A stretch of DNA of 64,000 nucleotides from NCBI RefSeq assembly GCF_001424545.1, contig NZ_LMQL01000012.1, positions 191,371 to 255,370 on the forward strand. The letters are read 5' to 3'. Source of the DNA: Ramlibacter sp. Leaf400. GTDB taxonomy: Bacteria; Pseudomonadota; Gammaproteobacteria; Burkholderiales; Burkholderiaceae_C. Shown here in pieces: positions 17,368 to 25,435 of the stretch. The notes beneath the pieces were generated by a model that saw nothing but the letters and a program-made list of their open reading frames with translations, was not told where the DNA came from and did not search any database. The position numbers and the translations under genes are program-made. Within the stretch, counting starts at the first letter, position 1. Each line of letters starts with the position of its first letter.

Positions 17368-18552
17368 TTACTTCAGGCCGGCGGCGCTGCGCAGCGCCTG
17401 GGCGCGGTCGGTGCGCTCCCACGTGAATTCCGGCTCCTCGCGGCCGAAGTGGCCGTAGGCGGCGGTCTTCTCGTACACCGGACGCAGCAGGTCCAGCATC
17501 TGGATGATGCCCTTGGGACGCAGGTCGAAGAGCTCGTTGACCAGCTCGGCGATCTTCTCGTCGGGGATGACGCCGGTGCCTTCGGTGTAGACCGTCACGT
17601 TCATCGGCTTGGCCACGCCGATCGCGTACGCCACCTGGATCTGGCACTGGCGCGCCAGGCCGGCGGCCACGATGTTCTTGGCCACGTAGCGCGCGGCGTA
17701 GGCGGCCGAGCGGTCGACCTTGGACGGGTCCTTGCCCGAGAACGCGCCACCGCCGTGCGGGCAGGCGCCGCCGTAGGTGTCGACGATGATCTTGCGGCCG
17801 GTCAGGCCGCAGTCGCCCTGCGGGCCGCCGATGACGAAGCGGCCGGTCGGGTTGATCAGGTAGCGGGTTTCCTTGAGCCACTCCTTGGGCAGGACCGGCT
17901 TGATGATCTCCTCGATGATGGCCTCGTTGAAGCTGGCCTTCATCTTGGTGTGCGACTCGCTCTGGCTCGGGTCGTGCTGCGTGGAGAGCACCACGGTGTC
18001 GATGCTGTGCGGCTTGCCGTTCACGTAGCGCATCGTCACCTGGCTCTTGGCGTCGGGACGCAGGAAGGGCAGGCGGCCGTCCTTGCGCAGCTGGGCCTGG
18101 CGCTCCACCAGCCGGTGCGCGTAGTAGATCGGCGCGGGCATCAGCACCGGCGTCTCGTCGCAGGCGTAGCCGAACATCAGGCCCTGGTCGCCGGCACCGG
18201 TGTTCAGGTGGTCGTCGCTGGCGTGGTCCACGCCCTGGGCGATGTCGTTGGACTGCTTGTCGTAGCAGACCATGACCGCGCAGCCCTTGTAGTCGATGCC
18301 GTACTCGGTGTTGTCGTAGCCGATGCGCTTGATGGTGTCGCGCGCGACCTGGATGTAGTCGACGTGCGCGTTGGTGGTGATCTCGCCGGCCAGGACCACC
18401 AGGCCGGTGTTGCACAGGGTCTCGGCGGCCACGCGGCTGCGCGGGTCCTGCTTGAAGATCGCGTCGAGGATCGCGTCGGAGACCTGGTCGGCCACCTTGT
18501 CCGGGTGGCCTTCCGAGACGGATTCGGAGGTGAAGAGGAAGTCGTTCGCCAT
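17368..18552 (-). CDS. metK: S-adenosylmethionine synthase
   Basis: Full-length MetK of 394 residues. It carries [20 protein letters not shown] at the N-terminus, [12 protein letters not shown] (methionine/ATP site), [20 protein letters not shown] and the phosphate loop [20 protein letters not shown]. The enzyme makes SAM from methionine and ATP in the cytoplasm. ATG 18552 is preceded in the minus strand by GGAG about 9 nt away. Its leader holds an unassigned hairpin. It is divergent from the two LpxL-like acyltransferases, an arrangement seen in Burkholderiales. Confidence 0.98.
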   Translation of the reverse strand: MANDFLFTSESVSEGHPDKVADQVSDAILDAIFKQDPRSRVAAETLCNTGLVVLAGEITTNAHVDYIQVARDTIKRIGYDNTEYGIDYKGCAVMVCYDKQSNDIAQGVDHASDDHLNTGAGDQGLMFGYACDETPVLMPAPIYYAHRLVERQAQLRKDGRLPFLRPDAKSQVTMRYVNGKPHSIDTVVLSTQHDPSQSESHTKMKASFNEAIIEEIIKPVLPKEWLKETRYLINPTGRFVIGGPQGDCGLTGRKIIVDTYGGACPHGGGAFSGKDPSKVDRSAAYAARYVAKNIVAAGLARQCQIQVAYAIGVAKPMNVTVYTEGTGVIPDEKIAELVNELFDLRPKGIIQMLDLLRPVYEKTAAYGHFGREEPEFTWERTDRAQALRSAAGLK

Positions 18553-18693
18553 TGAATAAACTCCAGCGGTTGGCGGTTGCAAGGCGCGTTGCCTTGGCCG
18601 GAGCTTCGGGCGAACGCTTTAGCAGAATTTTTTGAGTCGCCCTGCAAGTAGTTCAATAACTCGGCGACCCGCCAATTCTAAAGCCTCCTGAAA
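18553..18693. promoter_or_regulatory. Divergent promoter and leader region between metK and lpxL-like genes
   Basis: Two dyads lie in this 141-bp gap. A 6-bp stem CAAGGC / GCCTTG (18580-18585 / 18591-18596, 5-nt loop) would form in the metK leader RNA 27 nt before the start codon. A second, GTCGCC / GGCGAC (18636-18641 / 18663-18668), encloses AGTT-CAAT-AACT (18650-18661). I could not match either to the conserved cores of SAM-I, SAM-II, SAM-III or SAH riboswitches. A minus-strand TGCTAA with TTGCAG 17 bp upstream is a weak metK promoter candidate. Confidence 0.4.
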
Positions 18694-19512
18694 GTGATCG
18701 CCCTCTTCCGTGCGCTGGCCGTGCTGCCCTTGTGGCTGCTGCATGGCATCGGCTGTGTCCTGGGCTGGGGGGCCTTCCTGGCGTCGCCCACGTACCGGCG
18801 CCGGTTCGCCGAGAACGCGCGCCAGGCGGGCTACCGGCTGGCGGACGTGGGCGGGGCGGTGTCGGCGGCCGGCCGGCTGGTCGCGGAGGTGCCGCGCCTG
18901 TGGTTCGGCGCGGCGCCCCGGGTGCAGTGGTCGGGGGCCGAACTGGTGGACGCGGCGCTGGCCCGCGGACGCGGCGTGGTCTTCCTCACGCCGCACCTGG
19001 GGTGCTTCGAGGCCACGGCGCAGGGCTACGCCGGGCGCTTCGGCCCGATCACGGTGCTGTACCGGCCGGCCCGCAAGGCCTGGCTGCGGCCGCTGGTGGA
19101 CGGCGCGCGCGCCCGCCACAACCTGTCGACCGCTCCCACGACGCTGGCTGGCGTCAAGCAGATGCTCAAGGCCCTGCAGGCCGGCCAGGCGGTGGGACTG
19201 CTGCCGGACCAGGTCCCGCCCTCGGGACTGGGCGTGTGGGCGCCGTTCTTCGGCCGGCCCGCGTACACGATGACGCTGTCGTCGCGCCTCGCCCGCCAGA
19301 CCGGCGCCACCGTCCTGCTGGCCTGGGGCGAGCGGCTCGCCTGGGGCCGCGGCTACCGCATCCATTTGCGTCCCTGGCCGGGCGAGCTGCCGGCTGAGCC
19401 GCTGGCCGCCGCGGGGCGGGTCAACGCCCAGATGGAGGCGCTGATCCGTGAGTGCCCGGCTCAGTACCTCTGGGGTTACGAGCGTTACAAGTCGCCGAGG
19501 GAGGCCCGCTGA
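18694..19512 (+). CDS. LpxL/HtrB-family lysophospholipid (lipid A) acyltransferase, first of two
   Basis: A 272-residue inner-membrane protein starting at GTG 18694 with an N-terminal hydrophobic helix (ALAVLPLWLLHGIGCVLGWG). FLTPHLGCFEATAQGYAGRF holds the HxxxxE-type catalytic motif (His and Glu), and LLPDQVPPSGLGVWAPFFG is the conserved second block. Members add the secondary laurate or myristate to Kdo2-lipid IVA. The stop TGA overlaps the ATG of the second paralogue by 1 nt, so the pair is translationally coupled. No clear Shine-Dalgarno is visible before the GTG. Confidence 0.88.
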   Translation: MIALFRALAVLPLWLLHGIGCVLGWGAFLASPTYRRRFAENARQAGYRLADVGGAVSAAGRLVAEVPRLWFGAAPRVQWSGAELVDAALARGRGVVFLTPHLGCFEATAQGYAGRFGPITVLYRPARKAWLRPLVDGARARHNLSTAPTTLAGVKQMLKALQAGQAVGLLPDQVPPSGLGVWAPFFGRPAYTMTLSSRLARQTGATVLLAWGERLAWGRGYRIHLRPWPGELPAEPLAAAGRVNAQMEALIRECPAQYLWGYERYKSPREAR

Positions 19513-20378
19513 TGCTCAGCCGTCTGGGCGTTCTGTTCATGAAGGCGCTGGCGCCGCTGCCGCTCACCTGGGTGCGCGGCCTCGGCTGGGGGCTGGGCTG
19601 GGTGCTGTACGCGGTAGTGCCGCGCCGGCGCCACGTGGTGCGGGTGAACCTGGACCTGTGCTTCCCGCAATGGACAGCCGAGCAGCGCAAGGCGCTGGTG
19701 CCCCGCGTGTTCATCGCCTTTGCCCAGGCCTGGCTGGACCGCAGCTGGCTGTGGCATGGCGACCCGAAAAGGGTGCGCGAACGCGTGCGGCTGAGCGGCG
19801 CGGTGGCCGAACTCGAGGGCGCCGAGCCCACGGTGGTGTTCTGGCCGCACTTCGTCGGCATGGACGCGGGCTGGACCGCGCTGACGCTGGATTCGCACCG
19901 GCCCTTCATGACGATCTACACGCACCAGAAGAACCGTGTGGTGGACGACTGGATCCTGGAGGGCCGCCAGCGTTTCGGCCGGGTGCGGCTGTTCCGCCGC
20001 GCGGACGGCGTGAAGGTGGTGGTCAGCGCGCTGCGGGACGGGGTTCCGCTGTGCCTGCTGCCGGACATGAATTTCGGGCCGGAGGAATCGATCTTCGTGC
20101 CGTTCTACGGCGTGCCCGCGGCCACGGTGCCGTCGCTCTCCCGCTTCGCGCGGCTCGGGCGGGCCAAGGTGGTGCCGCTGCTCACGCGCATCACGCCGCA
20201 GGGGTACGAGGTGCAGGTGCTGCCGGCCTGGCGCGATTTCCCGTCCGACGACCTGGAGGCGGATACGGCGCTGATGAACGAGCGGCTGCAGGATTACATC
20301 GACGGGATGCCGGAGCAGTACTACTGGGTGCACAAGCGGTTCAAGACGCGGCCTGAGGGGGCGAAGCCGGTGTACTGA
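19512..20378 (+). CDS. LpxL/HtrB-family lipid A biosynthesis acyltransferase, second of two
   Basis: A 288-residue paralogue of its upstream neighbour. VVFWPHFVGMDAGWTALTL carries the catalytic His and Asp in an HxxxxD layout, CLLPDMNFGPEESIFVPFYGVPAA the second block, and the C-terminus EQYYWVHKRFKTRPEG the WxHKRFKTRPxG tail typical of LpxL/LpxM enzymes. The N-terminal hydrophobic stretch anchors it in the inner membrane. Two successive acyltransferases fit the two secondary acylations of lipid A. Which is LpxL and which LpxM cannot be told. Confidence 0.92.
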   Translation: MLSRLGVLFMKALAPLPLTWVRGLGWGLGWVLYAVVPRRRHVVRVNLDLCFPQWTAEQRKALVPRVFIAFAQAWLDRSWLWHGDPKRVRERVRLSGAVAELEGAEPTVVFWPHFVGMDAGWTALTLDSHRPFMTIYTHQKNRVVDDWILEGRQRFGRVRLFRRADGVKVVVSALRDGVPLCLLPDMNFGPEESIFVPFYGVPAATVPSLSRFARLGRAKVVPLLTRITPQGYEVQVLPAWRDFPSDDLEADTALMNERLQDYIDGMPEQYYWVHKRFKTRPEGAKPVY

Positions 20379-20413
20379 AGACGGCGGCGTACGTCCTGGG
20401 CTCGTCGCCTTCC

Positions 20414-20529
20414 GTGGTGCGGGCCCGCGCGGCAAAACTCACTGCGCGCTGCTTCGCACCGCTCCGTTCAGACAGTTGCCGCGAGATGGAGGTTCATGTC
20501 TTGCCGCGGGCTCGCAGGGCCCGCACCAC
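20414..20529. repeat. 13-bp perfect inverted repeat with 90-nt spacing
   Basis: GTGGTGCGGGCCC at 20414-20426 pairs with GGGCCCGCACCAC at 20517-20529. A nested shorter pairing (GCGGCAA near 20429 with TTGCCGC near 20501) strengthens the dyad. The enclosed DNA reads like a degraded mobile palindromic element rather than a gene. Confidence 0.6.
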
Positions 20530-20663
20530 TGCGGCGCCGCTCGGCACAGAAATCGCCCCCCGCCGGGGACCCCCTGCCGCTGGAGGCGGTGGTGGTTCGT
20601 TGGGCAAGGCCCCACCGTCACTCCGGCTCCTCTCTTCGCCACGCCGGTCCCGCTCGCCCTGTT

Positions 20664-20753
20664 CCGTCATTCCCGCGAAGGCGGGAATCCAGAGCGTCCG
20701 CCTTCAGCGGACTTCAAGGAAGCACTGGATCCCCGCCTTCGCGGGGATGACGG
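20664..20753. repeat. 90-bp palindromic intergenic repeat (MITE-like)
   Basis: The ends are inverted copies: CCGTCATTCCCGCGAAGGCG (start) and its near-complement ending CGCGGGGATGACGG. Each arm itself contains a small hairpin (CCCGC GAAG GCGGG type), and the middle holds another (TCCGC CTTCA GCGGA). The sequence form is the widespread proteobacterial interspersed palindrome. It is non-coding and probably non-autonomous. Confidence 0.85.
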
Positions 20754-20844
20754 TGGCGAAGAAAAGCGAATGGCGGTCACGGGGCGAGAGGCGGGGCGCT
20801 GACGGTTTCCTGCCCACCCCCGCACCCTGCTCCCACGCGGCAGG

Positions 20845-21783
20845 CTAAGTCCGCAAAAGGAACGCCTTCAACCGCTCCGCCACAAACCCCGCCTGCTCGT
20901 GCACGATCCAATGCGTCGCCCCCGGCACGCGCTCCAGCGTCAGGTCGGCCACGTACTCCTCCAGCCCGTCAACCAAGGCAGGCGGCAGCGCCACATCCTC
21001 CATGGCCCAAAGCACCAGCGTGGGAAGCGACACCGTCAGCATCTCGCGCGGCAACGTCACGCCCGCAGCACCCGGGTCTTCGGCCGTCGGCGGGCGCACC
21101 GGCGAAGCCCGGTAGTAGTTGCACCCACCGACCAGCCCCGCGCCCGGCGCGCCGCCAGCCGGCCCGTTCCACACCCCGCGGTACTGCTCTTTCACGGCCT
21201 CGGTCAGCCAGATCGCGCCGCCCCAGTTCGTGAAGAAGGCCCAGAGCCGCCGGTAGTCGTCTTCCGCCAGCAGCCTTTCCGCATCGGGCCGGATCAGGAA
21301 ATTCATGTAGGCACTGGCTTGCTGCTGCTGCGGGCTGTCGCGCAGCTCGCGCAGGAAGGTGCCGGGGTGGGGCGAGTTGACGATGGCCAGCCGGCGCATG
21401 AGCCGGGGCTGCTGGTTGGCGAGGTTCCAGGCGACGGCGCCGCCCCAGTCGTGCGCCACCAGGCATTCGAGGCGGCCCCCTTCGGCCGCGATTAGGGCCG
21501 AGATGTCCTGCACCAGGTGCCTGGCCCGGTAGGCGCTGACTTCGGCGGGCGAGGAAGATCGCTCGAACCCGCGCAGGTTGGGCGCGACGCAGCGGTAGCC
21601 GCCGTTCTCCGGCCGCGCGAAATGCGCCAGCAGCTCGTCCCACACGAAGGCCGCTTCGGGAAAGCCGTGCAGGAACATCAGCACCGGCCGGCCGCGCTCG
21701 CCGCTGGCGCGGCAGCTCAGCGTGATGCCGTGCGGGAGTTCCTGCAGGTAGGTGTCAATCAAGCCTCTTCCTCGTGCGTCCAT
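20845..21783 (-). CDS. Alpha/beta hydrolase, epoxide hydrolase-like
   Basis: About 312 residues. The oxyanion-hole HGFPEAAFVWDELLAHFA and the nucleophile elbow VAHDWGGAVAW, with Asp instead of Ser, place it in the epoxide hydrolase / haloalkane dehalogenase branch. MEDVALPPALVDGLEEYV supplies the acid region and PGATHWIVHEQ the catalytic His. The substrate is unknown. Starts at GTG 21789, ATG 21783 and TTG 21762 are all in frame. The TTG overlaps the engB stop in the TTGA style and would be a coupled start; ATG is listed here. It lies immediately downstream of engB on the same strand. Confidence 0.82.
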   Translation of the reverse strand: MDARGRGLIDTYLQELPHGITLSCRASGERGRPVLMFLHGFPEAAFVWDELLAHFARPENGGYRCVAPNLRGFERSSSPAEVSAYRARHLVQDISALIAAEGGRLECLVAHDWGGAVAWNLANQQPRLMRRLAIVNSPHPGTFLRELRDSPQQQQASAYMNFLIRPDAERLLAEDDYRRLWAFFTNWGGAIWLTEAVKEQYRGVWNGPAGGAPGAGLVGGCNYYRASPVRPPTAEDPGAAGVTLPREMLTVSLPTLVLWAMEDVALPPALVDGLEEYVADLTLERVPGATHWIVHEQAGFVAERLKAFLLRT

Positions 21784-22424
21784 TGCCACAGCAGCAGCGC
21801 CGTCTCACTGACGCCCTGCCGCTTGAGGGCGGAGAAGAGTTTGATGTCGCCGCCCGCCGTCTGCAGTCGCGCGATGGACAGCGCCTTGGCCGCCTCGCTG
21901 CGGTTGAGCTTGTCGGCCTTGGTCAGGAGCACGAGGAACTTCAGGCCCGCCTCGACCCGGGGGCGGATCACCTCGAGCAGGACCTCGTCCAGCTCGGTGA
22001 GGCCATGGCGCGGATCGCAAAGCAGCACGATGCCGCGCAGGTTGGGGCGGCTGACCAGGTAGTTGGCCATCACCTGCTGCCAGCGCAGCTTGTCCTGCTT
22101 GGGCACGGCGGCGTAGCCGTAGCCGGGCAGGTCGGCCAGCACGGCGTCGGTGATGCCCTGCTTGCCCAGCGAGAACAGGTTGATGCTCTGGGTGCGCCCC
22201 GGTGTCTTGGAGGCGAAGGCCAGGCGCTTCTGCTGGGTGAGCGTGTTGATGCAGGTCGACTTGCCCGCGTTGGAGCGGCCGACGAACGCGATCTCCGGAT
22301 GGTCGTGCGGGGGCAGGAACTCCAGCTTGGGCGCGGTGGTGAGGAAGCGGGCCGTGTGCATCCACGCCATCGCGCGCTCTGCCGGGCCAGGGGAAGCGGC
22401 GCTGGGGGCCGGCGGTGTGGTCAT
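21759..22424 (-). CDS. engB: Ribosome biogenesis GTP-binding protein YihA/YsxC
   Basis: A 221-residue TRAFAC-class GTPase. G1 is GRSNAGKST at residues 49-57, G2 the T of KTPGRTQ, G3 DLPGYG, G4 TKAD. The N-terminal helix AMAWMHTARFLTTAPKLEFLP is family-specific. It assists late assembly of the large ribosomal subunit and is usually essential. It is divergent from cytochrome c4, and the candidate -10 boxes of the two genes overlap. Its stop overlaps the hydrolase gene. Confidence 0.96.
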   Translation of the reverse strand: MTTPPAPSAASPGPAERAMAWMHTARFLTTAPKLEFLPPHDHPEIAFVGRSNAGKSTCINTLTQQKRLAFASKTPGRTQSINLFSLGKQGITDAVLADLPGYGYAAVPKQDKLRWQQVMANYLVSRPNLRGIVLLCDPRHGLTELDEVLLEVIRPRVEAGLKFLVLLTKADKLNRSEAAKALSIARLQTAGGDIKLFSALKRQGVSETALLLWQWTHEEEA

Positions 22425-22460
22425 CTGGGGAGGTGCCGCCCGGGGAGCCCGGGGAGGCGC

Positions 22461-22470
22461 ATTGTAGAAT
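22461..22470. promoter_or_regulatory. Overlapping divergent -10 boxes for engB and cytochrome c4
   Basis: The top strand reads TAGAAT at 22465-22470, placing a start about 30 nt before the cytochrome ATG. The bottom strand reads TACAAT at 22466-22461, about 36 nt before the engB ATG. The two hexamers share two bases, so RNA polymerase could open only one direction at a time. No good -35 is visible for either. Confidence 0.45.
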
Positions 22471-22506
22471 CACGAGGTTTTGCGCCAAGAAACCAAGCTT
22501 TAGAAC

Positions 22507-23223
22507 ATGACCTTGCTCGCCCGCCTGCTCGCCGCCGCGATCCTGGCCGCTCCCGTGCTCCACGCCTTTGCCCAGGCACCCGCCGCCCCTGCGGCCGCTG
22601 CAGCTTCCGCGCCGGCTTCGGCCGCCGCGCCCGCTGCTCCTGCGGGCCCCGCCAAGGTGGATGCGGCCGCCGGCGGCCAGCGCTACGCCGCCGTGTGCGC
22701 CGCCTGCCACGGGGCCGACGGCAACTCGGGCATCGCGGCCAACCCCAAGCTGGCCCAGCAGTTCCCCGAATACGTGGTCAAGCAGCTGCAGGAGTTCAAG
22801 TCCGGCAAGCGGCCCAGCGCCGTGATGCAGCCGTTCGCGTCGCAGCTGAGCGACCAGGACATGCTGAACATCGCCGCCTTCCTGGCCGGCAGCAAGGCCA
22901 AGCCGGGCTTCGCCCGCGACAAGGGCCTGGTGGCCCAGGGTGAGCGCATCTGGCGCGGCGGCATCGCCGACCGGCAGATCGCCGCCTGCGCGGGCTGCCA
23001 CAGCCCCAACGGCGCCGGCATCCCGGCCCAGTACCCGCGCCTGTCGGGCCAGCACGCCGACTACACGACGGCCCAGCTCGGCAAGTTCCGCATCGCCGCC
23101 AACGTGCCCAACGTCAAGGGCGAGAGCGCCCGCGGCAACAGTGTCCAGATGATGCAGATCGCCTCGCGCATGACCGACCAGGAGATCCGCGCCGTGGCCG
23201 ACTACATCGCCGGCCTGCGCTGA
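22507..23223 (+). CDS. Diheme cytochrome c4
   Basis: A 238-residue periplasmic protein: signal peptide (MTLLARLLAAAILAAPVLHA, cleavage near AFAQ), an Ala/Pro-rich spacer, then two class I cytochrome c domains. Heme motifs are CAACH (about residue 64) and CAGCH (about 163). Axial methionines are likely in the M-containing loops PSAVMQPFA and VQMMQIASRM. Cytochrome c4 passes electrons from the bc1 complex to terminal oxidases. The heme-attachment genes resB-ccsB follow, so a substrate and its maturation system are adjacent. A strong terminator lies 47 bp past the stop. Confidence 0.95.
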   Translation: MTLLARLLAAAILAAPVLHAFAQAPAAPAAAAASAPASAAAPAAPAGPAKVDAAAGGQRYAAVCAACHGADGNSGIAANPKLAQQFPEYVVKQLQEFKSGKRPSAVMQPFASQLSDQDMLNIAAFLAGSKAKPGFARDKGLVAQGERIWRGGIADRQIAACAGCHSPNGAGIPAQYPRLSGQHADYTTAQLGKFRIAANVPNVKGESARGNSVQMMQIASRMTDQEIRAVADYIAGLR

Positions 23224-23270
23224 CCCAGCGCGGGCCGGGAACCAAGCAGGTCCGGCCCGACACTACAGTG

Positions 23271-23298
23271 GGCGGGATCTTTCGGATCCCGCCTTTTT
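23271..23298 (+). terminator. Rho-independent terminator after cytochrome c4
   Basis: The stem GGCGGGATC (23271-23279) / GATCCCGCC (23285-23293) has a TTTCG loop and is followed by TTTTT. It is a 9-bp perfect stem, the clearest terminator in the window. It ends only about 20 nt before the resB start codon. Confidence 0.92.
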
Positions 23299-23317
23299 GT
23301 TTTTCAAAGCCTCCCCG

Positions 23318-25435
23318 ATGACCGCTTCCGCCGAGGGCCTTCGCCTGACGACACCTTCCGAACGGCTTCGCGCCGGGGTGGAACTGCTGTCGTCGATGCG
23401 GTTCGCGATCTCGCTGCTGACGGTGATCTGCATCGCCTCGGTGATCGGCACCATCCTCAAGCAGCACGAACCGGCGGTCAATTACGTCAACCAGTTCGGC
23501 CCGTTCTGGTCGCAGCTGTTCCTGGCGCTCAAGCTCAACGCGGTCTACAGCGCCTGGTGGTTCCTGCTGATCCTGGCCTTCCTGGTGACCAGCACCTCGC
23601 TGTGCATCGCGCGCAACACGCCCAAGATCATCACGGACCTCAAGGGCTACAAGGAAAACATCCGCGAGCAGAGCCTGCAGGCCTTCCACCACCGCGCCAC
23701 CGGCGGACTGGGCGATGCGCCGCAGGCGGCCGCGCGGCGCATCGGCCAGGCGCTGGCCTCGGGCGGCTGGAAGGTGCGGCTGCAGCAGCGGCCCACGCCG
23801 CAGGGCGACGGCTGGATGGTGGCGGCCAAGGCGGGCGCGGCCAACAAGGTCGGCTACATCGCCGCCCACAGCGCCATCGTGCTGGTCTGCCTGGGCGGGC
23901 TGCTGGACGGCGACCTGATCGTGCGCGCGCAAATGTTGATGGGGGGCAAGCTGCCGTACAACGGCGGCGGCCTGATCGCCGACGTGCCTTCCCGGCACCG
24001 CCTGCCGGCCAGCAACCCGACCTTCCGCGGCAACATCCTGGTGTCCGAAGGCACGCAGTCGAGCACGGCCATCCTGGCGCAGTCGGACGGCATCCTGCTG
24101 CAGGAGCTGCCGTTCTCGATCGAGCTGAAGAAATTCATCGTGGAGTACTACTCCACCGGCATGCCCAAGCTGTTCGCCAGCGAGATCGTGATCCACGACC
24201 GCGAGACCGGGGAGAAGGTGCCGGCGCGGGTGGAGGTGAACCACCCGGCGCGCTGGCGCGGCATCGAGATCTACCAGTCCAGCTTCGACGATGGCGGCTC
24301 GGTGGTGAAGCTGGCGGCGGTGCCGATGAGCGGGAGCGGCAAGCCCTTCGAGGTGCAGGGCACGATCGGCAGCAGCACGCAGCTCACTCGCGGCCCGGGC
24401 GAGGGCGTCGACAAGCTCACGCTGGAGTTCACCGGCCTGCGCGTGATCAACGTGGAGAACATGACCGAGGCCGGCGCGAGCGGCGCCGATCCGCGCAAGG
24501 TCGACCTGCGGTCGTCCATCGACGCCCGGCTGGGTGCAGCCAACAGGACGACGACCAAGAAGGAGCTGCGCAACATCGGGCCTTCGGTCAGCTACAAGCT
24601 GCGCGACGCGGCGGGCCAGGCGCGCGAGTTCAACAACTACATGCTGCCGGTGGACCTGGGCGACGGCGTGCCGCTGTTCCTGCTCGGCCTGCGCGACACG
24701 CCGGCGGAGAGCTTCCGCTACCTGCGCATCCCCGCGGACGACCAGGGCAACCTGGACGGCTTCATGCGGCTGCGCGCGGCGCTGGCCAATCCGGCGCTGC
24801 GTGAACAGGCAGTGAGCCGCTATGCGAAGGCCGCCACCGACGCCTCGCGGCCGCAACTCGCCGAGCAGCTCGCGGGCTCGGCCGGCCAGGCGCTGGCGCT
24901 GTTCGCCGGCGACCCCGCTGCGGGCGGCAAGGGCGCGGGGCTGGCGGCCGTCTCCGATTTCCTCGAGACGCGCGTGCCCGAGGCCGAGCGCAATCGCGCC
25001 GGCGAGGTGGTGGTGCGCATCCTGGGCGGCGTGCTGTTCGAGCTGGCGCAGATCACGCGCGAGCAGGCCGGCCAGAAACCGCTGGAGCCGGGCGATCGCA
25101 CGCAGGCCTTCATGACGCAGGCCGTGATGGCACTGAGCGACGCGCACCTCTATCCCGCGCCCATGGCGTTCCAGCTCAAGGATTTCCAGCAACTGCAGGC
25201 CAGCGTGTTCCAGGTGACACGTTCCCCCGGGCGCAACGTTGTCTACCTGGGGTGCGCTTTGCTGATCCTTGGCATTTTTGCGATGCTCTACGTCCGCGAG
25301 CGCCGCCTGTGGGTGTGGTTGCGGCCCGCGGGAGATGGCAGCGAGGCCTCGATGGCGCTGTCGAGCAACCGCCAGACCCTGGAGGTCGATCGCGAGTTCG
25401 ACCGCCTGCGCACCCAACTGCTCGGACCACGATGA
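23318..25435 (+). CDS. resB: Cytochrome c biogenesis protein ResB (CcsB/Ccs1-type)
   Basis: A 705-residue System II heme-handling protein. Transmembrane helices: RFAISLLTVICIASVIGTIL, SAWWFLLILAFLVTSTSLCIA, KVGYIAAHSAIVLVCLGGLL, and a last one near the C-terminus (VVYLGCALLILGIFAMLYV). A large periplasmic domain lies between TM3 and TM4, with the signature VEVNHPARWRGIEIYQSSFDDGGS. With CcsA-type partners it transports and ligates heme to apocytochromes c. ATG 23318 is used; it lies just past a terminator T-tract and has no clear Shine-Dalgarno. It overlaps the next gene by ATGA. Confidence 0.93.
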   Translation: MTASAEGLRLTTPSERLRAGVELLSSMRFAISLLTVICIASVIGTILKQHEPAVNYVNQFGPFWSQLFLALKLNAVYSAWWFLLILAFLVTSTSLCIARNTPKIITDLKGYKENIREQSLQAFHHRATGGLGDAPQAAARRIGQALASGGWKVRLQQRPTPQGDGWMVAAKAGAANKVGYIAAHSAIVLVCLGGLLDGDLIVRAQMLMGGKLPYNGGGLIADVPSRHRLPASNPTFRGNILVSEGTQSSTAILAQSDGILLQELPFSIELKKFIVEYYSTGMPKLFASEIVIHDRETGEKVPARVEVNHPARWRGIEIYQSSFDDGGSVVKLAAVPMSGSGKPFEVQGTIGSSTQLTRGPGEGVDKLTLEFTGLRVINVENMTEAGASGADPRKVDLRSSIDARLGAANRTTTKKELRNIGPSVSYKLRDAAGQAREFNNYMLPVDLGDGVPLFLLGLRDTPAESFRYLRIPADDQGNLDGFMRLRAALANPALREQAVSRYAKAATDASRPQLAEQLAGSAGQALALFAGDPAAGGKGAGLAAVSDFLETRVPEAERNRAGEVVVRILGGVLFELAQITREQAGQKPLEPGDRTQAFMTQAVMALSDAHLYPAPMAFQLKDFQQLQASVFQVTRSPGRNVVYLGCALLILGIFAMLYVRERRLWVWLRPAGDGSEASMALSSNRQTLEVDREFDRLRTQLLGPR

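Larger units (their letters stand above)
20379..20844. other. 466-bp intergenic region with palindromic repeats, no convincing gene
   Basis: The gap between convergent genes holds two repeat structures (listed separately) and no open frame with protein-like composition. Frames crossing it translate the 90-bp element as VIPAKAGIQ and WIPAFAGMT, strings known from countless spurious proteins over this class of intergenic palindrome. No T-tracted terminator hairpin is apparent; the palindromes may serve that role for both converging transcripts. Confidence 0.8.

Noticed and set aside
18553..18693. A known SAM or SAH riboswitch upstream of metK
   Set aside because: I could not find the conserved core of any known class; only generic hairpins are visible.
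20414..20848. A 144-codon frame over the intergenic repeats
   Set aside because: It contains VIPAKAGIQ and WIPAFAGMT, the known spurious translation of the palindromic repeat, and has no ribosome binding site.
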